Source: an uncultured Lachnospiraceae bacterium (GTDB lineage Bacteria > Bacillota > Clostridia > Lachnospirales > Lachnospiraceae). From it: a DNA stretch of 27,646 bases. Location of the stretch: the NCBI GenBank assembly GCA_934343915.1, contig CAKRIL010000034.1:1-27646 (forward strand). Reading direction: 5' to 3'. Made by a program: the position numbers and the translations under genes. A model generated the notes under the pieces. The model ran no database searches and was not told where the DNA came from. It saw only the letters and a list, made by a program, of their open reading frames with translations. Positions 7,252 to 15,014 of this stretch are shown piece by piece. Each line of letters starts with the position of its first letter. Position 1 is the stretch's first letter.

Positions 7252-8388
7252 CTACTGTACATTTCCTGACAGGAATGGTGTGAATTTTTCAATTATGGCA
7301 TCTCTGTCGGCTGCTGCCTGTGCGAGGTCTAAGTCGCAGAGGTTCTCAAGCGGTGTCTCGCTGTATCCTTCCGGAATGTCCCCGATAACACCACGTCCTG
7401 TAATAGGATACTCTGTCGCATACTTCTCCATGGCAACATCAGAGATAGCCCAGTCGAGGAATGTATATGCCGCAGGATTGATTGTATCCTTGGCAATCAG
7501 GCAGTTGGCCTCAACATCCCAGCCGCAGCCCTCTGTCGGGAATACAACCTCAACCGGATAGCCCTCCGCAAGCAGAGTCGCACAGCGATAGCCGAAGGAT
7601 ATACCGATTCCGCACTCACCGGCTGCCGCCATCTTGGCAGGCTTTGAACCTGAGGTTGTATAGTTGGCTATATTCTTATTAAGAGCCTCCATGTACTCCC
7701 AGCCCTTTTCTTCACCCATAATCTGAAGAATTCCGTTGACTGTCAGCATACCAGTTCCTGATGATGTCGGGTCAGGCATTACTATCATTCCTTCATAGCA
7801 AGGGTCAAGCAAGTCCTCAAATGACTGAGGTATCGGCACACCTGCTTCCTCACATACCTGAGTATTTACAAGAAAGGCTGTCTCATATACGTCACAGCCA
7901 GTCCAAAGAGGCTCCTCATTCTTGCTGTCATAGAATCTCGGGTCAAGAAGCTCTGTTCCCTCAGGTCTGTATCCCTTAATGATTCCGTAAGGTTCAAGCT
8001 GGAGCATAACCGAAGCCGAGGTTCCCCATATTACATCAGCTACCGGATTGTCCTTCTCAGCTATAACCTTGGCTACGAGAGTTCCTGTCGACTCACGGAT
8101 GACTTCAACATTAATATTCGGATAGAGCTCCTTAAATGAAGCAAGATACTTGTCAATCTGGTCATCCTCGAATGCGGTATATACGGTAATTGAACCTTCT
8201 GTCGCCTTAACGACATCTCCATCCGTGCTTGTATTTTCTGTCTCTGTTCCTTCACCTGCTGCGGTTAAGGATGTCCCATTAGCCGGCTCATCTGTCTTGG
8301 TGGATTTCACGCTGCATCCCGTAAGTGATGCGAGTACAAGAGCTGCTGACATGGCTAAAGCCACACAATTTTTCATTTTTCTTCTCAT
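7252..8388 (-). CDS. phnS: ABC transporter substrate-binding lipoprotein, 2-aminoethylphosphonate (PhnS2) type
   Basis: A 378-residue periplasmic-binding-protein-fold lipoprotein with lipobox LTGC (Cys25) after an N-terminal signal. The core begins GSITVYTAFEDDQIDKYLA and continues with NPVADVIWGTSASVML, PDPTSSGTGML and YPITGRGVI. These are typical of the class that binds Fe(III) or 2-aminoethylphosphonate (PhnS/FbpA group). Phosphonate is preferred over iron because of the neighbouring GntR/UTRA regulator and the phosphoethanolamine/aminophosphonate-type PLP lyase. The ATG at 8388 has GGAGG at 9-nt spacing. It is the last gene of the ATPase-permease-binding protein operon, 91 nt after the permease, and is followed by a strong terminator. 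The substrate remains an inference from context. Confidence 0.85.
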   Translation of the reverse strand: MRRKMKNCVALAMSAALVLASLTGCSVKSTKTDEPANGTSLTAAGEGTETENTSTDGDVVKATEGSITVYTAFEDDQIDKYLASFKELYPNINVEVIRESTGTLVAKVIAEKDNPVADVIWGTSASVMLQLEPYGIIKGYRPEGTELLDPRFYDSKNEEPLWTGCDVYETAFLVNTQVCEEAGVPIPQSFEDLLDPCYEGMIVMPDPTSSGTGMLTVNGILQIMGEEKGWEYMEALNKNIANYTTSGSKPAKMAAAGECGIGISFGYRCATLLAEGYPVEVVFPTEGCGWDVEANCLIAKDTINPAAYTFLDWAISDVAMEKYATEYPITGRGVIGDIPEGYSETPLENLCDLDLAQAAADRDAIIEKFTPFLSGNVQ

Positions 8389-8479
8389 AATAAATCCTCC
8401 GTTCTCCCGTAATTTAACGGCTTATTTTATTTTTACCAAATATCATATTCAATTCTGCATCTTTCCACTGCCATACAAT

Positions 8480-10213
8480 CTACTTTGTGCCTCCTTTCCA
8501 TCTGTTAAGCCTCTTGACAAGAGCCGCATTAACGAACTCATAAATTGTACGGACTGCAACATTTATTAAAAAGATAAGAATTGACATAGCTGCGGCTGCG
8601 GCATAATCACCATTGTCATCCATGTTGAGGATAGCTATGGATACCGGCTTACTCTGTGCCGTGTACAAAAATACCACTGCCGACACTGTAACCATCGAGT
8701 TGACAAAGAAATACATGAATATTTCAAGCACCGCATTGATACACATAGGGAGCGACACCCTTGTAAATACCTTCCAAAAAGGAATACTCATGGACTCAGC
8801 AACATTCTCATACTCCCTGTCGAGCTTCTTTAAGGCCGTGCTCGCAGTCACATATGTAACCGAAAACAGGTGGATAGTTGTACAGCATATCATGATTGCA
8901 AAGGTTCCGTAGAGTCCTGAAAAGCTGTTCGACACGGCAATGTTCAGGAAAGGAATCTCAATCCATGGCTTGTTAAAAAACATGATATATCCAAGTCCAA
9001 GTACAAGTCCCGGCAGAGCCATAGGCATCGTGGCGAGGAACCTGCAGAACCCGCACAGCTTTCTCATGGTCCTACCCTTTTCAATCAGGTAAGCAAATGA
9101 GAACACAAGCACTGTTCCAAGGCACGCTGCCCCGAGAGCCAGCTTAAGGCTGTTTACGAAGCTTATAACTCCGGTTCCGTGAAGTGCTGCTCCGAAATCA
9201 AAGTGCTTGAGTGTAAACGACATATTGTAAGGCCATACCTTCACGAACGCCGACAGAGCAACCGTCGCAATCAATATAATGAATATCAGCGATATAATGC
9301 TGCAATATATCTGATAGAAAACATCCCTCGCCTTGGAATCCTTGGGTGTGAACGCAACCGCCTTGGATGAAAGCTCATTTCTTGCATTCTTTTTCTGCAT
9401 TGCCAAATCAATGATGAATGATATCATCGCAGGAATTGTGAGCACTACGCCTACAACCGCTCCCATTGACATCTTCTGCTGCCCCACAACCTGTCTGTAT
9501 ATATCGGTGGCGAGAACAGAATAACTGCCGCCCACAACCTCAGGTGCTCCGAAGTCCGTAAAGCTCATTGTAAAGCACACTATAAATGAATTGATAAGCC
9601 CGTATCTTATTGACGGAAGCGTGACCTTGAAAAATGTCCTCACCGGTGATGAGCCCATTACCTCCGCAGCTTCATACAATCTGTTATCCGCACTGTCAAG
9701 TGCAACCGACAGTATCATATAAGATTGAGGCAGACAATATACAATGAGTGCCATGATAATTCCGGTTTTCCCGTACAAGCCTATATCTATGCCTAGCTTG
9801 GTTGTAATAAGTCCCGTCCTTCCGAACAGATATATGAGTGCCATTCCATGTACCATTGTCGGTATGAATATAGGAAGCAGCGCCAGATAACGGTACATTT
9901 TTTTAAGCTTCATGCGCGTTCTTGTGACACCGTAAGCATACAGCAGCCCAATCAATGTGGACGCAAGTGCCGTGACTATTGACACCGTAAGCGAATGTCC
10001 TATCGAGGACAGCATAAGCGGGTTGCTGAAATAGTCAGCAAAGTTCTTAAGTCCGACCCAGTTGCCCTGATTATCCGAAAAAATCTGTCCGAACATCATA
10101 ATCATCGGCATTATCAGAAAAATCAGGAACCACGCAAACATTATGATAATCATGATACGCTGCACAAGATTTCCTATATGTATTGATTTAATCCGCTCCT
10201 TTTTATTCGCCAT
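8480..10213 (-). CDS. phnU: ABC transporter permease, fused two-module type (PhnU2/FbpB-like)
   Basis: A 577-residue permease made of two tandem binding-protein-dependent permease modules. Each has about six membrane segments and an EAA-type loop: EAAEVMGSSPVRTFFKVTLP in the first half and ENVAESMSIPFWKVFTRVSLP (from about residue 470) in the second. Fused permeases of this size are known for putative 2-aminoethylphosphonate and ferric transporters. The ATG at 10213 is chosen (GGGGAGGT 9 nt upstream). A GTG two codons earlier overlaps the ATPase stop but is too close to the ribosome site. The gene follows the ATPase gene with a 5-nt gap and precedes the binding protein, forming one transport operon. 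Confidence 0.88.
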   Translation of the reverse strand: MANKKERIKSIHIGNLVQRIMIIIMFAWFLIFLIMPMIMMFGQIFSDNQGNWVGLKNFADYFSNPLMLSSIGHSLTVSIVTALASTLIGLLYAYGVTRTRMKLKKMYRYLALLPIFIPTMVHGMALIYLFGRTGLITTKLGIDIGLYGKTGIIMALIVYCLPQSYMILSVALDSADNRLYEAAEVMGSSPVRTFFKVTLPSIRYGLINSFIVCFTMSFTDFGAPEVVGGSYSVLATDIYRQVVGQQKMSMGAVVGVVLTIPAMISFIIDLAMQKKNARNELSSKAVAFTPKDSKARDVFYQIYCSIISLIFIILIATVALSAFVKVWPYNMSFTLKHFDFGAALHGTGVISFVNSLKLALGAACLGTVLVFSFAYLIEKGRTMRKLCGFCRFLATMPMALPGLVLGLGYIMFFNKPWIEIPFLNIAVSNSFSGLYGTFAIMICCTTIHLFSVTYVTASTALKKLDREYENVAESMSIPFWKVFTRVSLPMCINAVLEIFMYFFVNSMVTVSAVVFLYTAQSKPVSIAILNMDDNGDYAAAAAMSILIFLINVAVRTIYEFVNAALVKRLNRWKGGTK

Positions 10214-10218
10214 ATGCA

Positions 10219-11349
10219 CTATACCTCCCCGCCGACAGCTGCATGTCCGTCAGCACCGAAATAACACAGCTTACCGCGTTTGAATCGAATTGATATTGAA
10301 TCACCTTTCTTTATTCCTAACTGATTAACCCTATCCGTCGGCAGGTCAAAGGAGATAAAATCATTGTTGAGCGGTGCATTCCCCTCATCACCTAAATCAA
10401 GCCACAATCGGTAGCCGTAGCCGTGAAACTCTATATCATGTACGATAACATTGAATGAATTAAGCGACTTTGGCTCAACTATCTCAATATTCTCCGGTCT
10501 GCATGCCTTAAGCTCATTCTTCCCTGAGGTCAGTCCCTCAACAAGTGTCTTATCCGTGGTCACATTTGCCTTAGACAGCAGGTCTGCCCTGAAAAAATTA
10601 ATCGACCCGATAAAATCGGCCACGAACGGGTTGCACGGCTCATCATATATCTCCACCGGAGTTCCCTTCTGCATCACACAGGCATTGTTCATAACAACTA
10701 TCGTGTCAGCCATCGTGAGTGCTTCCTCCTGGTCGTGAGTTACCATGATGGTCGTAATTCCAAGCTTCTGCTGAAGTGCTCTTATCTCCTTGCGCACCTT
10801 CTGACGTACCTTGGCGTCCAGTGCCGACAGCGGTTCGTCTAGCAGAAGAAAATCAGGAGATACAACCAGTGCTCTCGCCAGTGCTATTCTCTGCTGCTGA
10901 CCACCTGAAAGCTGTGAAGGGTACTTGTCTATCTGGTCTAAAAGATTTACCTGATTTAAAATATTCTCTATCCTGTCATTCATTTCCTTCTTGGACAGCT
11001 TTTCCTTCTTAAGTCCGAACGCTACATTCTGTCTGACGGTCATATTAGGAAACAGTGCATACGACTGGAACACAATACCGAAATTTCTCTTGCCCGGCGG
11101 CAGCTTGGTAGCATCGCTTCCATTTATATATACCTGTCCTGCCGTCGGCTTCTCAAGTCCTGCGATAATTCTTAACAGGGTTGTCTTGCCGCAGCCGGAG
11201 GGTCCTAACAGACACACGAACTCACCCTTATTAATAGTAAGATTTATGTCGTCCAGCGCCGTGAACTTTCCGAAAGTCTTTTTAATATGCCGAAGCTCTA
11301 AGAAGGTACTCCCGGCATCAGGCTTTCTTTCTACATTGTAATTATCCAT
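10219..11349 (-). CDS. phnT: ABC transporter ATPase, 2-aminoethylphosphonate (PhnT2/PotA-like) type
   Basis: A 376-residue importer ATPase with Walker A GPSGCGKTT, Q-loop in IVFQSYALFPNMTV, signature LSGGQQQRIALARAL, Walker B FLLLDEPLSALD and switch His in MVTHDQEEAL. A C-terminal TOBE-like regulatory domain follows from about 250 (KACRPENIEIV). The open frame begins further upstream at a TTG inside a hairpin, but ATG 11349 is chosen because AAGGAGG lies 8 nt before it. It is the first gene of the transporter operon. The leader contains a terminator-like hairpin, and the promoter spacer holds a palindrome probably bound by the divergent GntR regulator. Confidence 0.9.
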   Translation of the reverse strand: MDNYNVERKPDAGSTFLELRHIKKTFGKFTALDDINLTINKGEFVCLLGPSGCGKTTLLRIIAGLEKPTAGQVYINGSDATKLPPGKRNFGIVFQSYALFPNMTVRQNVAFGLKKEKLSKKEMNDRIENILNQVNLLDQIDKYPSQLSGGQQQRIALARALVVSPDFLLLDEPLSALDAKVRQKVRKEIRALQQKLGITTIMVTHDQEEALTMADTIVVMNNACVMQKGTPVEIYDEPCNPFVADFIGSINFFRADLLSKANVTTDKTLVEGLTSGKNELKACRPENIEIVEPKSLNSFNVIVHDIEFHGYGYRLWLDLGDEGNAPLNNDFISFDLPTDRVNQLGIKKGDSISIRFKRGKLCYFGADGHAAVGGEV

Positions 11350-11372
11350 ATCATTACCTCCTTCTTTATCGC

Positions 11373-11413
11373 AAAGAAAAAGGACGCTTTCCAATCCTGC
11401 TTGGAAAACGCCC
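11373..11413 (-). terminator. Intrinsic-terminator-like hairpin in the leader of the transporter operon (possible attenuator)
   Basis: On the minus strand GGGCGTTTTCCAA (11401-11413) pairs along 13 positions, two of them G-U, with TTGGAAAGCGTCC (11382-11394) around a 6-nt loop. A T-rich tract (TTTTTCTTT, 11373-11381) follows. It lies between the predicted start point (about 11427) and the ribosome site of the ATPase gene, so it could attenuate the operon. Confidence 0.65.
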
Positions 11414-11433
11414 TTGTTTTCAACTTGTTAGTT

Positions 11434-11462
11434 ATTGTAGCTTGGTACCAACTTTCAGTCAA
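11434..11462 (-). promoter_or_regulatory. Transporter operon promoter with operator palindrome in the spacer
   Basis: TTGACT (11457-11462), a 17-bp spacer and TACAAT (11434-11439) on the minus strand. The spacer contains the perfect palindrome TTGGTACCAA (11442-11451), which also occurs almost intact in the divergent promoter. Confidence 0.75.
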
Positions 11463-11571
11463 TTATTTTTGTGCAAAAAGTCTAAGATTGTTAAATTTTT
11501 ATATTTTTTAAGTCAGATAGTGCTACATATTGTACAAATCCTATAAATCTCTTATTTTTTGCAATTATTTA

Positions 11572-11600
11572 TTGACGCCAACTTGGTACCATGTTAAATT
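11572..11600 (+). promoter_or_regulatory. gntR operon promoter with operator palindrome in the spacer
   Basis: TTGACG (11572-11577), a 17-bp spacer and TAAATT (11595-11600) on the plus strand. TTGGTACCA at 11583-11591 lies in the spacer and matches nine of ten bases of the palindrome in the opposite promoter. This arrangement predicts that one regulator controls both directions. Confidence 0.7.
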
Positions 11601-11623
11601 GCAGGTAATCCGGAACAAAAGAA

Positions 11624-11631
11624 AGGTACCT
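11624..11631. promoter_or_regulatory. Third GGTACC-centred palindrome overlapping the gntR ribosome site
   Basis: AGGTACCT is an 8-bp palindrome sharing the GGTACC core of the two promoter operators, and it overlaps the AAAGG ribosome site. It may be an auxiliary operator, or chance. Confidence 0.35.
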
Positions 11632-11636
11632 GTTAT

Positions 11637-12374
11637 ATGAACATTGAAAATAATACGAATATAGAAGCAACACGCAGGGAAATCATTTCCTATATAAGAA
11701 GCTATATAAGAGAAAATGAATTAAAGGAAAACGATAAGCTCCCTTCCGAAAGCTTCCTCACGGAAACCTTCTCAACCAATAGAAACACTGTCCGAAGTGC
11801 TCTTGCGACACTTAAGGCTCAGGGGATTATCTATTCCCAAAAGGGTAAGGGCTTTTTTGTATCTGCACGCCCCCAGCCGCTCGTATACCGGCATGACAAT
11901 TCCCTTGGTTTTTCCGAAATACTCAACAACGGAACACGCAACTTCGGCAGCATAATCCTATCCGTCGAGCTTAAGTCCCCCACACATAAGGACTGCGAAA
12001 TGCTCAAGATTACACCTGACGAGCCGGTATATTATCTGCGCCAGCTCCGCACCATAAGCGGACAGGGTCTGGCTGTATGTCTGTCGGTAATACCTGCGAA
12101 GTTCGTACCTGAGCTTGAAAAGCACACGGACAATTTCAAGGGAACCAACAATATTTTCCTTAATGTATATCATTTTCCACATCCGGTATGTACATGGGTT
12201 CACCTCGAAGCTTCCCTCCCAACCCGTAAGGAGATTGAGCTTCTGAATATCTCGGACAATATGCCGATTCTTCAACAGGAAAATGTCTTTGTTGTCACTG
12301 ACATGGGTGCGATTGAGTACTTCAAGGTACGCGCCAGAGGTGATATGTTCCATTTTTCAATGGAATTCATATAA
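11637..12374 (+). CDS. GntR-family (HutC/UTRA) transcriptional regulator, PhnF/PhnR-like
   Basis: A 245-residue regulator. The N-terminal GntR winged helix at about 10-75 contains KLPSESFLTETFSTNRNTVR and ALATLKAQGIIYSQKGKG. A UTRA effector domain follows at about 90-240 (YYLRQLRTISGQGLAVCLSV and VWHLEASLP-like segments). UTRA regulators usually sense small ligands of the pathway they control, so an aminophosphonate or its product is plausible here. It is divergent from the transporter operon and first in an operon with a P-II protein, an MgtC protein and a PLP lyase. The ATG at 11637 has AAAGG about 10 nt upstream. Palindromes in both promoter spacers suggest repression of itself and of the transporter. 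Confidence 0.88.
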   Translation: MNIENNTNIEATRREIISYIRSYIRENELKENDKLPSESFLTETFSTNRNTVRSALATLKAQGIIYSQKGKGFFVSARPQPLVYRHDNSLGFSEILNNGTRNFGSIILSVELKSPTHKDCEMLKITPDEPVYYLRQLRTISGQGLAVCLSVIPAKFVPELEKHTDNFKGTNNIFLNVYHFPHPVCTWVHLEASLPTRKEIELLNISDNMPILQQENVFVVTDMGAIEYFKVRARGDMFHFSMEFI

Positions 12375-12401
12375 CAAAAAATAAACAGGAGGTAGATTAT
12401 T

Positions 12402-12740
12402 ATGAAAAAACTCGAAATTATTATCAAACCTGAAAAGCTGGAGATAGTCAAGACGATTCTCGACGACAACGGAATCAACGGAATGAACTTCGTATCCACA
12501 ATGGGCTATGGCAGGCAGAACGGCACAATCAAGTCATATAACGGAAACGAATATAAGATCGGCTTCCTCCCAAAGATTAAGATTGAGACCATCGTGGCTG
12601 ACGAGGTTGTTGATAAAGTTGTTGATAAGATTCTTGAGGAGGTAAATACCGGACAGTACGGCGACGGAAAGATTGCCATATATAATGTCGAGGAATACAT
12701 CCGTATCCGGACAGGCGAGCGCGGCAATGACGCATTGTAA
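12402..12740 (+). CDS. P-II family nitrogen regulatory protein
   Basis: A 112-residue P-II signalling protein of canonical length. The T-loop region YGRQNGTIKSYNGNEYKIGF carries Tyr51, the residue uridylylated in GlnB/GlnK, followed by the conserved FLPKIKIE. The B-loop GQYGDGKIAIY (about 84-94) and the C-loop RIRTGERG are intact, so it should bind ATP/ADP and 2-oxoglutarate. AGGAGG lies 9 nt before the ATG and the GntR stop is 27 nt upstream. P-II genes normally sit beside amtB or glnA; here the neighbour is an MgtC-type membrane protein and an aminophosphonate-type lyase. The target is therefore open. Confidence 0.93.
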   Translation: MKKLEIIIKPEKLEIVKTILDDNGINGMNFVSTMGYGRQNGTIKSYNGNEYKIGFLPKIKIETIVADEVVDKVVDKILEEVNTGQYGDGKIAIYNVEEYIRIRTGERGNDAL

Positions 12741-12771
12741 GAGACTGCATCGGAAATGGGGTTGATAAGGC

Positions 12772-13461
12772 ATGAAATTCTTGATTTACATACAGGATTT
12801 TAATGCTCTGTCTATATGCATAAGGCTTTTTCTCGCAACCCTGCTTGGCGGACTTGTAGGGCTTGAACGCGGAACTCACGGACAGCCTGCGGGAGCACGC
12901 ACATTCGCACTTGTATGCCTCGGTGCCTCACTCGTCATGATAACCGACGAATACCTTGTGCTTCATTATGGTACGGGAGACCCTGCAAGGCTTGCCGCAC
13001 AGGTTATAAGCGGCATAGGCTTTCTCGGTGTAGGCACAATCATAGTCACCGGAAAAAGCTATGTCAAGGGACTGACCACCGCCGCGGGTCTGTGGACAAC
13101 AGCATGCCTCGGAATAGCCATCGGCTCCGGCTACATATTCGGTGCTCTTATAGCATTCATTCTTGTCATCTTTGTTATGACCATACTCACACTTTTGAGC
13201 CACCATGTAGAGGAAAATTCGCGAGGCATGCTTCTGTACATGGAGGTCGACAAGGAATGCGGTGTTCAGGCAATCTACCAATTCGTGCAGGACAACAATT
13301 TTCATATCTCCACAATAGAGAAGCAGAAAAGACAGGCATTACAGGGAAAGGATGCCGTCATATCCGCTAAGCTCGACCTGCATAAGAGACAGAGCCACGA
13401 AAAGATAATTAAGCAGTTATATGAACTTGATGCTATTCACTATGTTGAAGAAATAAAATAA
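12772..13461 (+). CDS. MgtC/SapB-family membrane protein
   Basis: A 229-residue inner-membrane protein with about five membrane segments and the family hallmarks: GGLVGLERGTHGQPAGARTF near the N terminus, then QVISGIGFLGVGTI and VKGLTTAAGLWTTACLGIA. It ends in an ACT-like soluble domain at about 150-229. MgtC proteins are linked to magnesium and phosphate homeostasis in several bacteria, though their activity is debated. It starts 31 nt after the P-II gene with only a weak ribosome site (AAGG just before the ATG), so coupling to the P-II gene is likely. Its position suggests it could be a P-II-controlled membrane partner, as AmtB is for GlnK. That is inference. Confidence 0.88.
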   Translation: MKFLIYIQDFNALSICIRLFLATLLGGLVGLERGTHGQPAGARTFALVCLGASLVMITDEYLVLHYGTGDPARLAAQVISGIGFLGVGTIIVTGKSYVKGLTTAAGLWTTACLGIAIGSGYIFGALIAFILVIFVMTILTLLSHHVEENSRGMLLYMEVDKECGVQAIYQFVQDNNFHISTIEKQKRQALQGKDAVISAKLDLHKRQSHEKIIKQLYELDAIHYVEEIK

Positions 13462-13502
13462 TTCTGCTCTTCATTACTTTAATAAAATCGGAGGTGTACA
13501 AT

Positions 13503-14852
13503 ATGGCAACACGTTCAAGTATTATGGACACTAACAGTTACAGCAGCAATAATATATCTCTCCTTGATTCATCCACAAAGGACTTGATTGAGCGCCGTGA
13601 AAAATATATGGGCGGTGCATACAGACTCTTTTACCGTAAGCCTGTCAATCTGGTTCGCGGTGAAGGCGCATATCTGTGGGATGCAGCAGGAACCAAGTAC
13701 CTTGACATGTACAATAATGTCGCAGGAATCGGTCATTGCCATCCCGCAGTAATCAATGCAGTCAATGAACAGATGAAAATGCTCAATACCCATACACGCT
13801 ATCTCCATGAGCGTATTATTCGGTACAGCGAAGATATACTCGCCATGCTTCCTGATGAGATAGACAAGATTATGTTCATGTGTACAGGCTCAGAGGCAAA
13901 TGACCTTGCCTTGCGTGTGGCACAGGAATACACCGGCGGTACCGGAATAATAGTATCTCAGGAGGCCTATCACGGCACAAGTGCTCTCACCTCCGGCTGC
14001 TCACCTGCTCTCGGAAGTGAGCAGCCGCTTCTTCCCAATGTCAGACTGATTCCAACACCTGATTACTTCCGTCACGGCGGAACACCTGATGAATTCATCA
14101 AATGGTACGCCGATGAAATGCAGTCAAAGATTGATGAGCTCAACGCTGCCGGCTACAAATTTTCCTGTTTCCTTGCCGATTCCATCTTCTCCTCAGACGG
14201 TGTACATCCTGACCCTGTCGGCTATGTGAAGGCGGCTGTGGATGTCGTTCACAAGAACGGCGGCGTATTTATTGCAGATGAGGTTCAGCCGGGCTTCGCC
14301 CGTACCGGAGATGCCTTCTGGGGCTTCGCCCGCCACGGCATAATTCCTGACATGGTGACAATGGGTAAGCCGATGGGCAACGGCATTCCTGTATCTGCCC
14401 TTGCAGCCCGCCATGAAGTTCTCGCAGCATTCAGCGACAAGCTCCCATACTTCAATACGTTCGGCGGTAATCCGGTATCCATTGCTGCGGCACAGGCTGT
14501 TCTGTCGGTAATCAAGGAAGAGCACCTTCAGGAGCACTGTAAGACCGTCGGTGCCAAGCTTCTGTCCTCCCTCAGAGAGGTAATGGCGCGCCATCCTGAA
14601 TCCGTCGGTGATGTGCGCGGTGCCGGCTTATTCATCGGCTTCGAGCTCACCAGGAACGACGGCAAAAAAACACCTGACCAGGCAAAGGCTCTCGATATGA
14701 TTGAGCTTCTCCGCGACAATCATGTCCTCACATCAGTTGCAGGTCCTTACGGAAATGTCTTAAAGCTCCGCCCGCCTATGGCTTTTAAGGAATGTGACAT
14801 TGACTGGGTAACTACTACACTTGATGACTGCCTTGGAAAGCTTGAAGGGTGA
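13503..14852 (+). CDS. Class III PLP-dependent enzyme, ethanolamine-phosphate phospho-lyase/PbfA-like
   Basis: A 449-residue fold-type I PLP enzyme. Conserved sites are GSEAND (about 129-134), the cofactor Asp259 in FIADEVQPGFARTG, and the Schiff-base Lys289 in TMGKPMGNG. The N-terminal VAGIGHCHPAVI and NTHTRYLHERIIRYSE segments are those of the AGXT2L1-like branch. That branch includes ethanolamine-phosphate phospho-lyase, the (R)-1-hydroxy-2-aminoethylphosphonate ammonia-lyase PbfA, and some aminotransferases. The adjacent aminophosphonate transporter favours a PbfA-like or aminophosphonate-processing role, but no PhnW or PhnX is in the window. A GTG 3 codons upstream is in frame; the ATG at 13503 is preferred because GGAGGT lies 7 nt before it. 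A terminator follows. Confidence 0.82.
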   Translation: MATRSSIMDTNSYSSNNISLLDSSTKDLIERREKYMGGAYRLFYRKPVNLVRGEGAYLWDAAGTKYLDMYNNVAGIGHCHPAVINAVNEQMKMLNTHTRYLHERIIRYSEDILAMLPDEIDKIMFMCTGSEANDLALRVAQEYTGGTGIIVSQEAYHGTSALTSGCSPALGSEQPLLPNVRLIPTPDYFRHGGTPDEFIKWYADEMQSKIDELNAAGYKFSCFLADSIFSSDGVHPDPVGYVKAAVDVVHKNGGVFIADEVQPGFARTGDAFWGFARHGIIPDMVTMGKPMGNGIPVSALAARHEVLAAFSDKLPYFNTFGGNPVSIAAAQAVLSVIKEEHLQEHCKTVGAKLLSSLREVMARHPESVGDVRGAGLFIGFELTRNDGKKTPDQAKALDMIELLRDNHVLTSVAGPYGNVLKLRPPMAFKECDIDWVTTTLDDCLGKLEG

Positions 14853-14886
14853 GTCGTTGAAACTTATAGAATTTATAGAAGTATCG

Positions 14887-14926
14887 AAACAGCAGCTAAA
14901 ACATAAAGCTGCTGTTTTCCTTTGTC
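14887..14926 (+). terminator. Rho-independent terminator after the PLP-enzyme gene
   Basis: A perfect 11-bp stem, AAACAGCAGCT (14887-14897) and AGCTGCTGTTT (14907-14917), has a 9-nt loop and continues into TTTTCCTTT. It ends the rightward operon just before the composition change. Confidence 0.88.
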
Positions 14927-15014
14927 ATCTGTATTAAAGAAATACAACGAGAAGCACACCCGGAATGTAAACGGATTCTTTCATATCACCGTCAACCTTT
15001 TGGACACTCTCACA

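Noticed and set aside
7252..8388. Ferric-iron binding protein (FbpA) identity
   Set aside because: The same superfamily, but the neighbouring UTRA regulator and PLP lyase favour aminophosphonate; not fully excluded.
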